The position numbers and the translations under genes were made by a program. From Saccoglossus kowalevskii (lineage: Eukaryota; Hemichordata; Enteropneusta; Harrimaniidae), in the NCBI RefSeq assembly GCF_000003605.2, contig NW_003141310.1, forward strand, positions 20,687 through 47,600: a DNA stretch of 26,914 bases, read 5' to 3'. A model generated the notes under the pieces. That model ran no database searches. It saw only the letters and a program-made list of their open reading frames with translations, and was not told where the DNA came from. Below, in pieces: positions 1-10,764 of this stretch. Position 1 is the first letter of the stretch. Each line of letters starts with the position of its first letter.

Positions 1-758
1 AGCAACGGAAGTTCACGTGAATAATTCTTAGATACTTACTATTTTAACTCACACAGAGTTGTAGTTATACAGTCACGAAGTCCGATACCTCCTGTTGTAG
101 TATTTCACACAGAAAATGCAGTAACCATCAAATTTACGAAGCACACAGCTTGGCCTTTTTGACACATAGTCTGCAGTACAACAACCGTCCGTGGAAAAAA
201 ATTTCGATTTTTCACCTTAAGGTCATTCCTGTTATCCTCGTCGCCATTTATGTAGTAACCGAGTGTTTGCCTATCCACCACCGCAAAGATCCACACAGGA
301 AAAACGGCAATTAACACGTTAACTCAGTTTTATTCTGTGGAACTGCAGACTACAACTTGGCAAGCTTTGCCGCCATTACAAACTCAAAGGTGGTCATGTG
401 ACCACTAACAAAAGAACATCTAGCGTACTAAATATAGATACGAAGTTATCACACTGATGATTCTAATAATTAATCATCAGACTGTACTATATAAACCAGA
501 TCTGGAAGAAAAAGACATGTTACTGGGAATAGCAATTCACTACTGGGGAAAATAATATTTATGTACCAGTACTGTTGGATTAAAACACACAGATTAATTG
601 TAGTGTAATATTATGATATAATATGTATTTGTTTACATAATAATAATATAGTTTTATTACACCGTGATGAAATTACAAATTCATTTTTGGCTGAAAATAA
701 TAAAAGGTAAGGTAAAACAAACAGAACATTAAAATAAGATAAGATTAGGCAGTAAAAA
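1..758. other. Non-coding flank, no gene recognised
   Basis: I see no supportable gene here. A 70-codon open frame on the minus strand (105-317) has no ATG start and matches nothing I know. Two small motifs stand out: a near-palindrome GTGGTCATGTGACCAC (390-405, E-box-like) and GCCGCCATT (369-377, resembling a YY1 site). Together they could mark a minus-strand promoter, but nothing else supports that. Confidence 0.3.
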
Positions 759-2900
759 TTAATGCAGTTTATGTTTCTCAAAACCCACTTTCAGATACCG
801 TGTCACATGTCTAATTTAGTTAAGATAGTCAGTATTAATAAGAATAATGAACTTGTTGATATTGTTTTCAGACTGTAAAGTGGGGATTTCCTTGGTAAAT
901 TCAGTGTACATAATACATAATATCCCTTTCATCAGTGTAATAGCTACAGTCTGTAATAAAATGAACTTCGTCTTAAATACTTTCACTCCTACACTTATCA
1001 CAAATCCTGTTCTCTGCCGGATTTTATGTCTTTTATGTCTGCCTACTTCTATTGTCTATTATTTAACAGTTGTAGGTATTTAGCTGGATTAATATCACTT
1101 TTAAGTAGACTGTAAGATCTGAGTTTGGCATCTGGTCTCTTGAGATTATTAATCCACATATTAGTATGATGGTTTTTAGTTTTCTGGTAGATTGCATTAC
1201 TAGAAACAGTCAGTAGATCAATATTATACAGGTCTTTAATTTTGTTAATGTCTTCCAACCATGATCCTTTATAGCAGTTGTTTTCAAGTTCTTTAACTGC
1301 ATGGAAAGTAAAATTAATTGGACCATTGTATTTAGTGTTTTGGTAGTACTTGAAGGCTTGAATTTGAATCTTTGAAATTAAAGGTAGCCTGTCAGTTTCA
1401 ATGCTACAGCCTATTGTACTACTTCTATTATTAATATTCAAAATGTGCCTACAATATTTTAGGTGAAATGTTTTAGTAACAGTGGTGTCCAACGTTTCTG
1501 TCCTAACCGATATACCCTATATCTCAGATGCATATAGTAAAATAGGTAGTTGTAACATTTCAAAAAGTTTGGCCTTAAGTTTAAAGTTGTTGTAGTTGTT
1601 ATCATAAATATTAGCCATCATTCATTCTGCTTGTCTAGCCTTATCTGAGAGTCTCTCTATAGTATGTTCAGTATTGCTGCTTAATGTCATACCCAAGTAT
1701 GTGGATGTCTTAGTATGGTTTAGTGTCATCTGATCTCTGCTTGAATGTAGACAATGTCATGGTCTTAATAGTGGTGTTGACTTCCAAGCCCCATTCAGTA
1801 GTATAATTGGAAGTTGATGTGAGAACAATATCATCTGCAAATAATAAACTAGATATTTTCATCTTATCTAGCTCAGGTTGGTCAGTAGTAGTCTTATTTA
1901 TTACTTCAACAAGGTCAAGGTGAAAATACTGAATAAAGCGGGACTAATCCTTGTTTGACTCTATTGGTTCTTTGAAATTCGGGTGTAATTTTGTCATTAA
2001 GCTTGACATTGAATTTAATATTTGAGTACATACTTTTAATAATGTTATATAATAAGCCACTGATGCCATTAATTTGCAATTTGTATAAAACACTTCTTTA
2101 GGTCCACAAAGCAGAAGAACAGTTATTTATTTTTAGACTGGTATTTTTTCACCATAGTCTGTAAAGTTAAAATATGATCTATGGTCCTGTGTTTTTTCCT
2201 AAAATCTCCTTGATTCTTGTGGAAAATGTTGTTGTCTTCAAGATGTTTGTTAATTCTTCTATATCATAAGTATCATAGTGAAGATCTTACCAATGAAACT
2301 ACTGGTTGAAATCCCCCTATAGTTTCCTGGATTCAGTGGATCATCTTTCTTGTGAATTGGAGTAATAGTGTTTTTATTCCACATATCTGGATATGATCCA
2401 GTGAGTAGGATATGATTGTATATTTTTTAAAGTGCAGCAATTAACAATCCCATCCATTCCTGAAGATTTCCCAGTTTTCAATTTATTGAGAGCCTTACTA
2501 ATTTCTTGTGTTGATATCTCCATGTTTAGAGATATGTTGTGATTATTGTTTTCCTCCTGAATGAGTAATTGGTTGCTGGTATGTTGCAATTATTACTAAT
2601 GGATTGTAAATGTTTCATCCATTCCTCAGCTGCAATATATGGTAGCTGGTTAACATTCATTTCGTGTAGTTTTTAATCACTTTCCAGAAGTCCTGGGTAT
2701 TTTTTCATGGAATTCAACTTGTCAATTGTCTCATGAAAGTTTTTCCTTTATTGTTTCTGCAGGTTCTTGACAAATTTCTTAAAAGCCTTATTATTTGAAT
2801 GTTAGGTATGTCTCATTGCTGTCTCTTGCTGGCTCATGTATTTTGAAAAGCATGATATATTTTTGTAGATGGATGCCAGTATTTGAATAATAGTCATGAA
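759..2900 (-). pseudogene. Decayed non-LTR retrotransposon (LINE) ORF2, copy A
   Basis: Read on the minus strand, from high to low coordinates, this is the 3' two thirds of a LINE ORF2 broken by many stops and frameshifts. In order: part of the endonuclease-RT linker (about 2600-2830), the RT entry motif with LKTGKSSGMDGI (2446-2481), NPGNYRG (2313-2333), the catalytic box FADDIVL with FADD at 1830-1841, a thumb-like region with PILLYASEI just before a stop, and a longer open stretch (1492-1049). After that come a CDKC pair (991-1002), then His and Cys (about 945-963), giving the C-terminal CCHC-type zinc motif. The reading ends in YLKVGFEKHKLH and a stop at 759-761. The domain order and motifs are typical of jockey/CR1-like LINEs; the exact clade is not determined. 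The endonuclease domain is missing, as in a 5'-truncated insertion. It cannot be functional. Confidence 0.85.
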
Positions 2901-3395
2901 CCATTCCATTCATGACATATAAATCGACAAATTTTATCTCCGATATGTATTACAGCAGATTGTACTTATTATGCAAATGCAACTTTTACACCACATTACT
3001 TCATACCCTGATTATTCAAATGTGATCTTTAAAATGTAATTATCTTAAGCCATGATTACGAATATAGTAATATTCGATCTAGCAGTGGTGTAGCTAACAC
3101 CTTTCTACTCAGGTGTGAAGATACAACCTATGGTTCTCCACTGCAATGTTTGGCTACAAGGCAGACCTTTCTTCCCCATCCACCCTTCCCTTCACAGTAT
3201 ATTTGGCTTTCTTTGCTATAATTTTAATCTTTTTAGTGTAGGTTTTATAGTAGTATAGTATAGTATATTTGACACTAAATCATATATTTAGGTACATTAT
3301 CTGTGGTCAAAAGACATTAAATATAATTAAACACAAGTACACACAGGAAACAAAAGAAAATACATAAAAGACTAAAGTCTAAATAAAATTACTTA
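2901..3395. other. Spacer between LINE relics, no gene seen
   Basis: AT-rich sequence between the two retrotransposon relics. It holds a short imperfect TAGTA-type run at about 3246-3268. I found no open frame or motif that extends either LINE. Confidence 0.4.
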
Positions 3396-4790
3396 TATAT
3401 TACTTACGTCAACAAATTTACTAGCACCATTGGCAATGAACCCATCTATTGAACTTAAAATTTATGGAAACATTTGTTGTTTTGATAATGTACTTTCATT
3501 ATAAATGCTAACTGTATTCAGAAATTCAGTACGAGCGTTTGGTATACCAGTATGGTTATAGTCTAAGAGTGCATGGATTTCATTGGCAATAGCCCCATTA
3601 TTACAAAGTTGGCACTTTCTTTCCTCTGTAGGTACCCCTTGATATCTAAGTTTTTTAATTGGTAGGGTATGTGCAGACATTTTGATGCAGCTGATTCTAT
3701 GTTGTACATTTTTTACTAGATTCAAATATGGTTCAAATTCATATGTAGTTTTGTACGTAATGTATTATTTTGGGTTGACTGGACTGTTTGTAGTCAAACA
3801 TTTACAACATAGATTTCTTTTAATTTTGACTTAAGCAGAGTATTGTCATCAGCATCACCAGTTTTAGTTATCTCCTCTAATTTATTTACAATTGTTGCCC
3901 ATGTATTACCTTTGATTTTGGTTTCTGAGATGTATGCACAATGTACTAAATGACTGCAATTGCCGGTGTTATTTTCAATTCTTTTCTTGTATTTCATTAA
4001 TTGTGCACATATTTCAGTAATGACAGGATAACTTCCAAGTTCAGTTTTCTTTGAAATGTCTTTCAAGTTCTTCCTGATAGTTTCCAGGTCATTGTCAAAC
4101 CATTTATGTTTAGTATTTCTTTTTGTATTTTTATTAGAATTCTTAATTTTGACAAATATCATAGATTTGTCTGCACCAGAATAAATTATGTCACTGAACT
4201 CGAATACCAAGCTATCACCGTCTTTGTGTTCAAAGTTAGTTCCCAGCAATTTTTTAATTTTACTAGGGAATTAAGTTGCGAAATGATTTTTATTTTGAGC
4301 TTGATTTTGAAGAATTGTTCTAGATATATGTTTTGTAAGGAAGCAATGAGGTGTCAATGTCCTTGTTATATAACTGTTATATAACAATGATCTGGTGGTG
4401 GTTTAGCTGGTTAACTCTAAAATATCTAATGGAAGATCTGTTGAACAATAAAATAGTCTACCTGACTTACACAATTGTACTGGTAACATGTAACTTTACC
4501 AGATAGATCTCCAACTATTCTACTGTCATAAATTAGTTTTCGTGTATCTGTATCCATGGTGTGTCTAATGTCATTATTGAATTCTATGTATGGTATTATA
4601 GCTGCAACTTGCAAGTGTAGATTTAAATAGAATTACTAGACCTCCAGAGGATTTTTTTATTCTTCTGCCTGTCTAATCTAAAATACAAATAATTATCTGG
4701 TACACTAATCTTAACACTACTGTCTGTATGATTGTAGAATTTTCTTCACAGGTATGTATTTACCCCAAGTTAGGGTTGTTCGTTCAGCCA
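3396..4790 (-). pseudogene. Decayed LINE ORF2, copy B, with the RT core deleted
   Basis: A second minus-strand LINE relic. From the 5' side it shows fragments of an apurinic-type endonuclease (KSSGGLVILFKS near 4620-4670, then GDLSGKVTCYQYNCVSQVDY at 4453-4512, matching the region before the conserved DY and SDH motifs). The linker follows as a 151-codon open stretch (4249-3794) containing KWFDNDLETIRKNL. Without any RT core, the sequence passes to the C-terminal part: YEFEPYLNLVKN, then SAHTLPIKKLRY and the zinc pair CQLC with NEIH (3573-3614). Reading dies out near 3396 after GASKFVDVSNI. The RT palm, including any xADD box, is absent between linker and zinc motif, so an internal deletion has joined the two ends. 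Copy B cannot be the missing 5' half of copy A because both contain a linker and a C-terminal zinc motif. Confidence 0.75.
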
Positions 4791-5039
4791 CAAGCCTATC
4801 TATTTAACAAGTCATTGTGAATGACTTATTCCCCGTTGGAAATGTTATTCATGCCAAAAATAGTTGTGGACCAAATGTAATTAGTAATTTAGAGTGAATA
4901 AATGGCTGGTCTAGTATCAACAGAAATTATAAATATATGGTCAAAAATTAAATATGATATGAAATTCATGCATTTTTTGTATCCAAACTGAATTTCTTTT
5001 GTCTGGGCTCATGTACAAAGATATAGTATTATGGATAAA

Positions 5040-5893
5040 AAGCAAGATAACATGCAATCAACCATCTTTGGTTCGATTTTGGAACTAATTGTCATGAAAA
5101 TGTATCATAACATGTATAATTTGAAGAGAGAAAAAAACATGTAAACAATAGATTTTGAAGAAACAAGGTGGCTGCCAGTTAGTCATTTTGGATTTGAACA
5201 TGAAAGAAATCATCAATGACATGTATCTCAACATAAAAATGTTTGTATCAAATTTGAACAAAAAACGGCAAATCCTGTCGAATAAGCCATATTTTTTCAA
5301 AAAATAAGATGGATACCAGTCGGCTATATTTGGTCTGATTATGGAACAAAATGCTATGAACATATTCTTATATTTATGATGTATGTACCAAACATGAATG
5401 GAAATGGTCTAAAAAACCTTGGTGATATAGTTGTATGGTCAAAAAGAAAGATGGCCATCAGTCGGCTATCTTTAGTCCGACTGTAAAACAAATTTTCGTG
5501 GACATGAAATCTAAAAAGTACAATACATGTGCCACATTTTAACGAAAACTGACAAAGCATGCATAAGATATCACATTTTCAAAAAAAGCAAAGTGGCTGC
5601 CAATCGGCGAGTCGACATAGACATGTATCGAAACATGTATAATGTATGCACAGTGAATGTATGTACCAAATTTGAACAAAAAACTGACAAAGCATGCTTA
5701 AGATACCACATGTTCAAAAAAAACAAAAGGGCTGCCAGTCAAACATATTGGATTGAATCAGTAAACCACTACATGTGCACATGCCCCAAGTAAAGTACTA
5801 GGCACATGCAAGGAATGAACAGATTTGGTCCACAGGGCTCTGAAATATATTACTCTGGGTGGACGGACGGACGGACGGGCGGAAGGACGGACG
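5040..5893 (-). repeat. About 142-bp tandem repeat array ending in (GGAC)n
   Basis: Degenerate tandem units share a core like 'aaggtggctgccagtcggct' followed by a tract resembling 'tggaacaaattgtcatgaacatgtat' and 'accaaatttgaacaaaaaac'. The core CCAG (or equivalent) falls at 5175, 5316, 5458, 5600 and 5735, giving spacings of 141, 142, 142 and 135. A weaker unit lies near 5055. The array ends in a GGAC-rich simple repeat (5861-5893). Its reverse complement resembles the repeats in AMT intron 1 (20128-20900 and 21527-22100), so strand '-' is relative to those. Short open frames across it are by-products of the repeat. Confidence 0.75.
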
Positions 5894-6031
5894 AACTTTG
5901 TTCTGGCAGTCTCTGATTGCCCAAACATATATCTTCAAGTTGGTATCATATGCATTTTTATAGGTTTATTGTTTAAGTTAGTTTTGAATTATATATCTTC
6001 ATTCAACATTACACTGATTCAAGAGAGAAAT

Positions 6032-6073
6032 ACACTGAAGACGATTTGGTGAACACTGAAGATGATTTGGTGA
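6032..6073. repeat. 21-bp direct duplication
   Basis: Two head-to-tail copies of ACACTGAAGAYGATTTGGTGA (21 bp) differ by one base. It is probably slippage or the edge of an unknown repeat. Confidence 0.7.
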
Positions 6074-6399
6074 ATAATTTCAATTATTCAACGATTCTCT
6101 GTGTGTTTTGTTCAGTGAAAAGGTGGCGAACTCCCCGAACCCTGGAATCGGTTTAATAACACGATAATTAAGCCATCATAATACTGTGTATGTACCACAT
6201 TAGGGTGATACATACACTATTTTACTGGCACCTTTATAAGTGCTGTGTGTTGAATCGTGTGCATTCTTTAAAATACGAGATACACATGCACATACACAAT
6301 ACCACCATTCTATATTTTTATTACATACTTTAGTTATACACTTTTTATAACAACACTGAGATTCAGCAAATATTACTCTGGTCTAACGAATTTTAGTAA

Positions 6400-6602
6400 T
6401 ACTGTAAAATGACTAATTTTCACTGGGTTTAAATTTCGCTGATTTATCATTTCAGGCATATTCAGTTGTTTTTAAATTCTCGGTTTTATAATTTAGATAA
6501 TGTGTTCTATAGTGAATATCCCTGGGTTTTAATTTAGCGCATTTTCCAGTCAGCGAAAAAAGCAAATTTATAACCAAGTGAATAATTAACACATTTACAG
6601 TA
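6400..6602. mobile_element. MITE-like element with TACTGTAAA terminal inverted repeats
   Basis: The left end (6400-6445) begins TACTGTAAAATGACTAATTT. The reverse complement of the right end (6602 back to about 6557) begins TACTGTAAATGTGTTAATTA, and the likeness continues through 'cactgggttt-aaatttcgct' against 'cacttggttataaatttgct'. The arms are about 45 bp and the whole element about 203 bp. There is no coding capacity. Non-autonomous elements starting TACTGTAAA with TTAATTTTCGC-like motifs are, to my knowledge, widespread in marine invertebrates. The superfamily is not assigned because no clear target-site duplication is seen. Confidence 0.6.
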
Positions 6603-6885
6603 ATTGCAAAAGTATCGAGAAGCCTTTATCCAAAGATTGTTGAAAGACTTGTCCACAACACAGTATAAATATGTTAATGGGAAAAAGGAATCTTATTCAC
6701 CAAATGATATGCTATGAATTTTATTCAGTACAATGGCCTCAGGCCTATGGTACAATAAATCAAAAAATAGAAAAATACATACAGAGGGATTCCTTTAAAT
6801 AATTGTTGAATCTACTAGTCACAACTGGTTACTTAAAGTAGATTGACTCTGTGTTTAGAAGCGTAGAATACAAATTTTGAAATTC

Positions 6886-7138
6886 GGCCGAATTCGGCAT
6901 TTTTGTGTGGAAAAATCTCTTGCATACGAACACCTAATTACACGAAGAACATAGAACACTTTCCCGGGGTGTTTGAAACCGAAATTGTCATCTGACTGTA
7001 AGGCCGTCGCTAATTGGCTGCTGAGCTGGAATGAAAATTTTTGGTTTCAAATACCCCAGGAAAGTGTTCTATGTTCTTCCTGTTTTTAGGTGTTCGTAAT
7101 TAGGGGATTTTTTTAACACAAAAACGACGAATTCGGCC
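6886..7138. mobile_element. Foldback (long inverted repeat) MITE
   Basis: Two arms of about 106 bp (6886-6991) and 108 bp (7031-7138) are imperfect reverse complements around a 39-base loop (6992-7030). The best block is perfect over 20 bases: GAAGAACATAGAACACTTTC at 6944-6963 against its complement at 7060-7079. The outer ends pair through GGCCGAATTCG, and both arms share CGAACACCTAA-like and GTTTGAAACC-like stretches. The transcript would fold into a long hairpin. It has no coding capacity and no convincing target-site duplication. Confidence 0.8.
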
Positions 7139-9610
7139 GGTTTTTTTTTATCGGCTGGCTTAATATTATCCCAATGGATCGTATTTCTGTGAAAGATTGG
7201 TATTTTTGTCCTGATTTGTAGGAATCTGAAAAACGCGTTTCACAACTTGTCTCTTATTCAGTTTCATGCTGCATTCAAGATGGCGTTCCCATATAGTAAA
7301 TATCGTATTTATTTTATTATCACGTGTGCGCCAGCTGACTGTGCACTCACTAATCCCCTAACATACGAATGAGCCTGATAATGACAAGTTATGAGCAGGT
7401 GTGGGTTGGTAACGTCCAGATCTTCCATCAGATACCAACTATACAGGGGTCATCAGTGAATGTCGTTATAATTCAGCGGGCTCACATCTGACAGTGTCAT
7501 ACATTGTTCTCTTCTCAATGAGAGCTGAGCTAACAGATTGAAGTAGAAAAGTTCTAAGCTGTGTAGTAGAACATCAATTAGTATGTAAATATAGTTTTAA
7601 TACATGTACTATCCTTATACTTAGAAGGAGGGGTCACAATTGTTCATGCACCATTCAAGGGGGGTCAGCAACTTTGATGCAAATGTTTGTGAAGGGTCAT
7701 ATATTTTTATGTACGCGACTTTCCAAAAACACCGGCCTACCATCCCCCTGTGCTTTTTGTCCAGTCCCTTAGCTCCATGGTTACTTTTAAGTGCCTATGA
7801 AATGTCTGCTACTTTCTGACCCAAATCATTTATTGGTGCATCAATAATATTATTTTTTATGTTAATAATTACAAAATAAATTTGAACAAATCGGTTTCAA
7901 AGTACACCAGCGAGGATTGGCACGAGTGGGCGCCGTCCGATCTGAATGGAACGTTTCGAAGTCAGTCGTGCGTAGCCCGCTGTCGAAGCAACAACGTTCC
8001 GAACAAATGAAATAATTTATGCGATTTCTTTACAGAATAATTCTCTACAAAATATAGAAATATTCAGGTTCTAAAATTATGCCGATTGCAAAACATTTCA
8101 ACCTACAACCAGTTGGACACCACAAGTTTCTTGCTAGAGTTCTACGCGTGATTTTATTGCGTTCAAAATAGGCTATAAGAAAGCATTTTTGCAGAATTTT
8201 ACTGAAAAGACGAGTTTTTTAATACTCGTGAATATTAATTTTGCAAATGAGATAATTATTTCAACCAATCGTGTCATGCACATCCGGTCTACGCCAATTT
8301 TATAGGAGGGCAAGGGGGTAGCTGGTACAGCTTACAGGAAATACAAAATGCATTTTACGTTTTTATAGGATATAAAATGGAAAGTTCAATTTACAGTAAA
8401 AAATAGATTTTTACACACGGATAAAACAAATTCCTAATTACATTTTACATGTTTGAGAATTTGTGTTTGAAAATCAAAATTAGAAATTGCGTACGAGTTA
8501 CAACATTTAATGTGGAAAATACTTTATAATGTTTACAAAAAATAAAATCTTTGTAAAAATTACGGACGAATAAAATAGCTGATTACATTTTACAACTTAC
8601 CCATGTCTACGAATTTACATGTTTTATTTATTCAAATTATTACGAAAATAAAAACAATTGATTACAGCTTACCTGACCCTACTTTTGCCCCTTTCTATTA
8701 TCCAAAAACCGATCCGAGCGCCTATGTTTCGGCCTGCGTTGTAGGATTGACTCTGGAATTTGGTTCTTTTTAAAAGTATTCGTACTGGGCTAGGTTTAAT
8801 TTTTCATCACTTGTCTTTTAATCCATGTTGTTCTTTTATAACAGTTGTTCGGCGAATCTGCGGTATGATGGTGTATAGAGAGAATGTTCATCGCAATTTG
8901 TTCTCATTGATTTTACGGCTTTCGTCTACTAATGTCACCTTCGAATCGTTCAGAAACGCGTAAATTCTCACACTATTACTACAAGTATTGCTGCATCCGC
9001 CGAAAATACGTTTCAAAAATAGCGGAGACCGAAAAATATGTATCGTTAATAGTATTTTGGCACTTTTACTTCGGCTCAGTAATGTCAGAAAGCCGGAAAC
9101 AGCCGACTGTTTCAGGAAAGGCGTGGCTACAACACGAGAAATATCTCAAATTTACTCGGATACGAGTAATCATTTTCAACAATAAAAATCAATAACTGTC
9201 TATTTCAGTGAGACACAAATCCAAAAAGGGAAATGTGTGGGTATGCATTTCAAATTAAACTTAAAGGGCGATGATCGTCGCGCTACGAAATGTTGAAACT
9301 TTATAATCGTTGAAACTTTAATCACTAGTTTAGTATGTTCTAAATTTATTGTTACATGTTCACGTATTTCAACGGCAAACAGTTATAACTGAGCGCTTAG
9401 TGCGAGTTAATTTGTCAAATTCACGTGAATTCTATCTATGCCAATTAGTATTATGTTGCTTGTACTTCTTTATCATTCCGATCTGTGTTTATCTTTTGTT
9501 GTGAAATACGTCATTACGTGTGTCAACTTGAAGCAATGTTCCAGAGTTGTTGTCAATAAGTTGAACGAAATAGGGACATGTTCTATTTCATGCAACATGT
9601 TGCAGGTTGT
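7139..9610. other. Intergenic region without recognised gene
   Basis: Mostly AT-rich with no coding pattern I can support. A G-rich stretch near 7625-7790 ('ggaggggtcac', 'ggggggtcagc', then 'caccggcc') looks like a decayed interspersed repeat. Between about 8320 and 8690 several similar fragments recur ('attacattttac', 'tacagctta', 'ataaaa'), suggesting old degenerate repeats. Overlapping 65-87-codon open frames at 8760-9195 show no motif and are probably chance. Confidence 0.35.
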
Positions 9611-9619
9611 TGATTGACA

Positions 9620-9722
9620 ATAACCAATCAAATACATAGCCCGATGTCATGTGACCATGTTTTATATAGCTAGTATGTCCATTCTACTACATTACCCGTA
9701 TTTTCCTGACTCTCTGTGAGTA
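9620..9722 (+). promoter_or_regulatory. Possible core promoter (CCAAT, TATA) with a donor-like site
   Basis: The order is CCAAT box (9624-9628), TATA-like TTTATATA (9661-9667), and about 48 bases later CTCT|GTGAGTAA, a strong splice-donor match with GT at 9716-9717. This could be the promoter and a tiny non-coding first exon of the transporter gene whose ATG lies 4.3 kb downstream. Each element is common by chance in AT-rich DNA, so this is speculative. Confidence 0.15.
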
Positions 9723-10764
9723 AATTGTTTTCAGAAAACTGAGCACTTATTCATCTGAATGATAGCCGAGTTGATTTTTTTCAACGGACGTAAAAAATGT
9801 TTAATTCCAAGGCCCAAATATCAATTCACCTTTTTTGTGCCTGTAAAACTGAGTTGATTTACTCAATGAAAAAGATGCCGTTATAAATAAAGTTTAGGAA
9901 TGTCTTAATATTTGAACCATTAGACAGTCATACAAGGGATACAAGTGTAATTTGACCCGACTATTTATTCCAATCGGAATAAGAAAACAAGTAGCCAAAA
10001 ATTGCAATGTGATCATAACATCAAAACACCAAAGAAGGTGTTGAAAAAAGTGTACATCGTGTACATAGCTGTTTCCATGTGTTCATTTAATACACCGAAG
10101 TGTTCGAACTATTTCTTTAGTATGTTGCACAAGTTTGCCCAAGACATCCTATTTCCAAACCTTTTTGTTTGTATTTCGGGGGAGGAAAGTGTACCCCACT
10201 TTTCCATGTAGTAAAGTGTGCCAACACAATCTAGCTATTCGATAATTGATTAATACATCCCCGGATACATACCGACACCGCAATAGCGACCGATATAATG
10301 CCACCTTGAAAAATAGGAACAGTTTCAATCCGGTAAGTAGGTCATTGCTTTCAATTGCAATGGTCAAACCATCCTCTACTGTGAGTCAGTATATTTAGTT
10401 GGTTGTAGTAACACAATAACTAATTATAATATAAATATATGTGTTGGTATTACATTGAAGCACTTTGTTCGAATACCATGTAAACACGTCACATGGGATC
10501 ACTAACAAACACGACGTGACGCAATGATTTACGTAAATAAAAGAAAGTAGTGGTAGTTGTATCATTCGTTTTATATGGGTATACAGTTATATGTATAACC
10601 ACTTATCGTTGAATCACCAACTGTAGCATATTTTTAAAACAAATTATACATCAATATCCCAGTTATATTACAAATATATCACCAAATAAATTAATAGTAA
10701 AATTCTACATCTTGTTAAATTTAAATATAGAAAAAAATTAAATACTGAATTATTCACAGTCTTA
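9723..10764. other. Intergenic, nothing recognised
   Basis: AT-rich sequence. Open frames near 10002-10211 (plus) and 10149-10367 (minus) overlap each other in opposite directions and show no recognisable motif. Confidence 0.35.

Noticed and set aside
105-317. 70-codon minus-strand frame with a hydrophobic start, near YY1-like and E-box motifs
   Set aside because: There is no ATG start, no known motif and no splice partner; the motif matches are short enough for chance.
5066-5078. GGTTCGATTTT resembling a tRNA/SINE B box
   Set aside because: It lies in the tandem repeat, with no matching A box or foldable cloverleaf upstream.
5085-5793. Short open frames on both strands in the 142-bp array
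   Set aside because: They repeat with the array, contain low-complexity Phe/Tyr- or Lys-rich text, and have no motif.
8320-8690. Recurring ATTACATTTTAC and TACAGCTTA fragments
   Set aside because: Spacing is irregular and the sequence is very AT-rich; by eye I cannot establish a repeat unit.
8760-9195. Three overlapping plus-strand frames of 65-87 codons
   Set aside because: They overlap in different frames, show no motif, and lack splice sites joining them to a gene.
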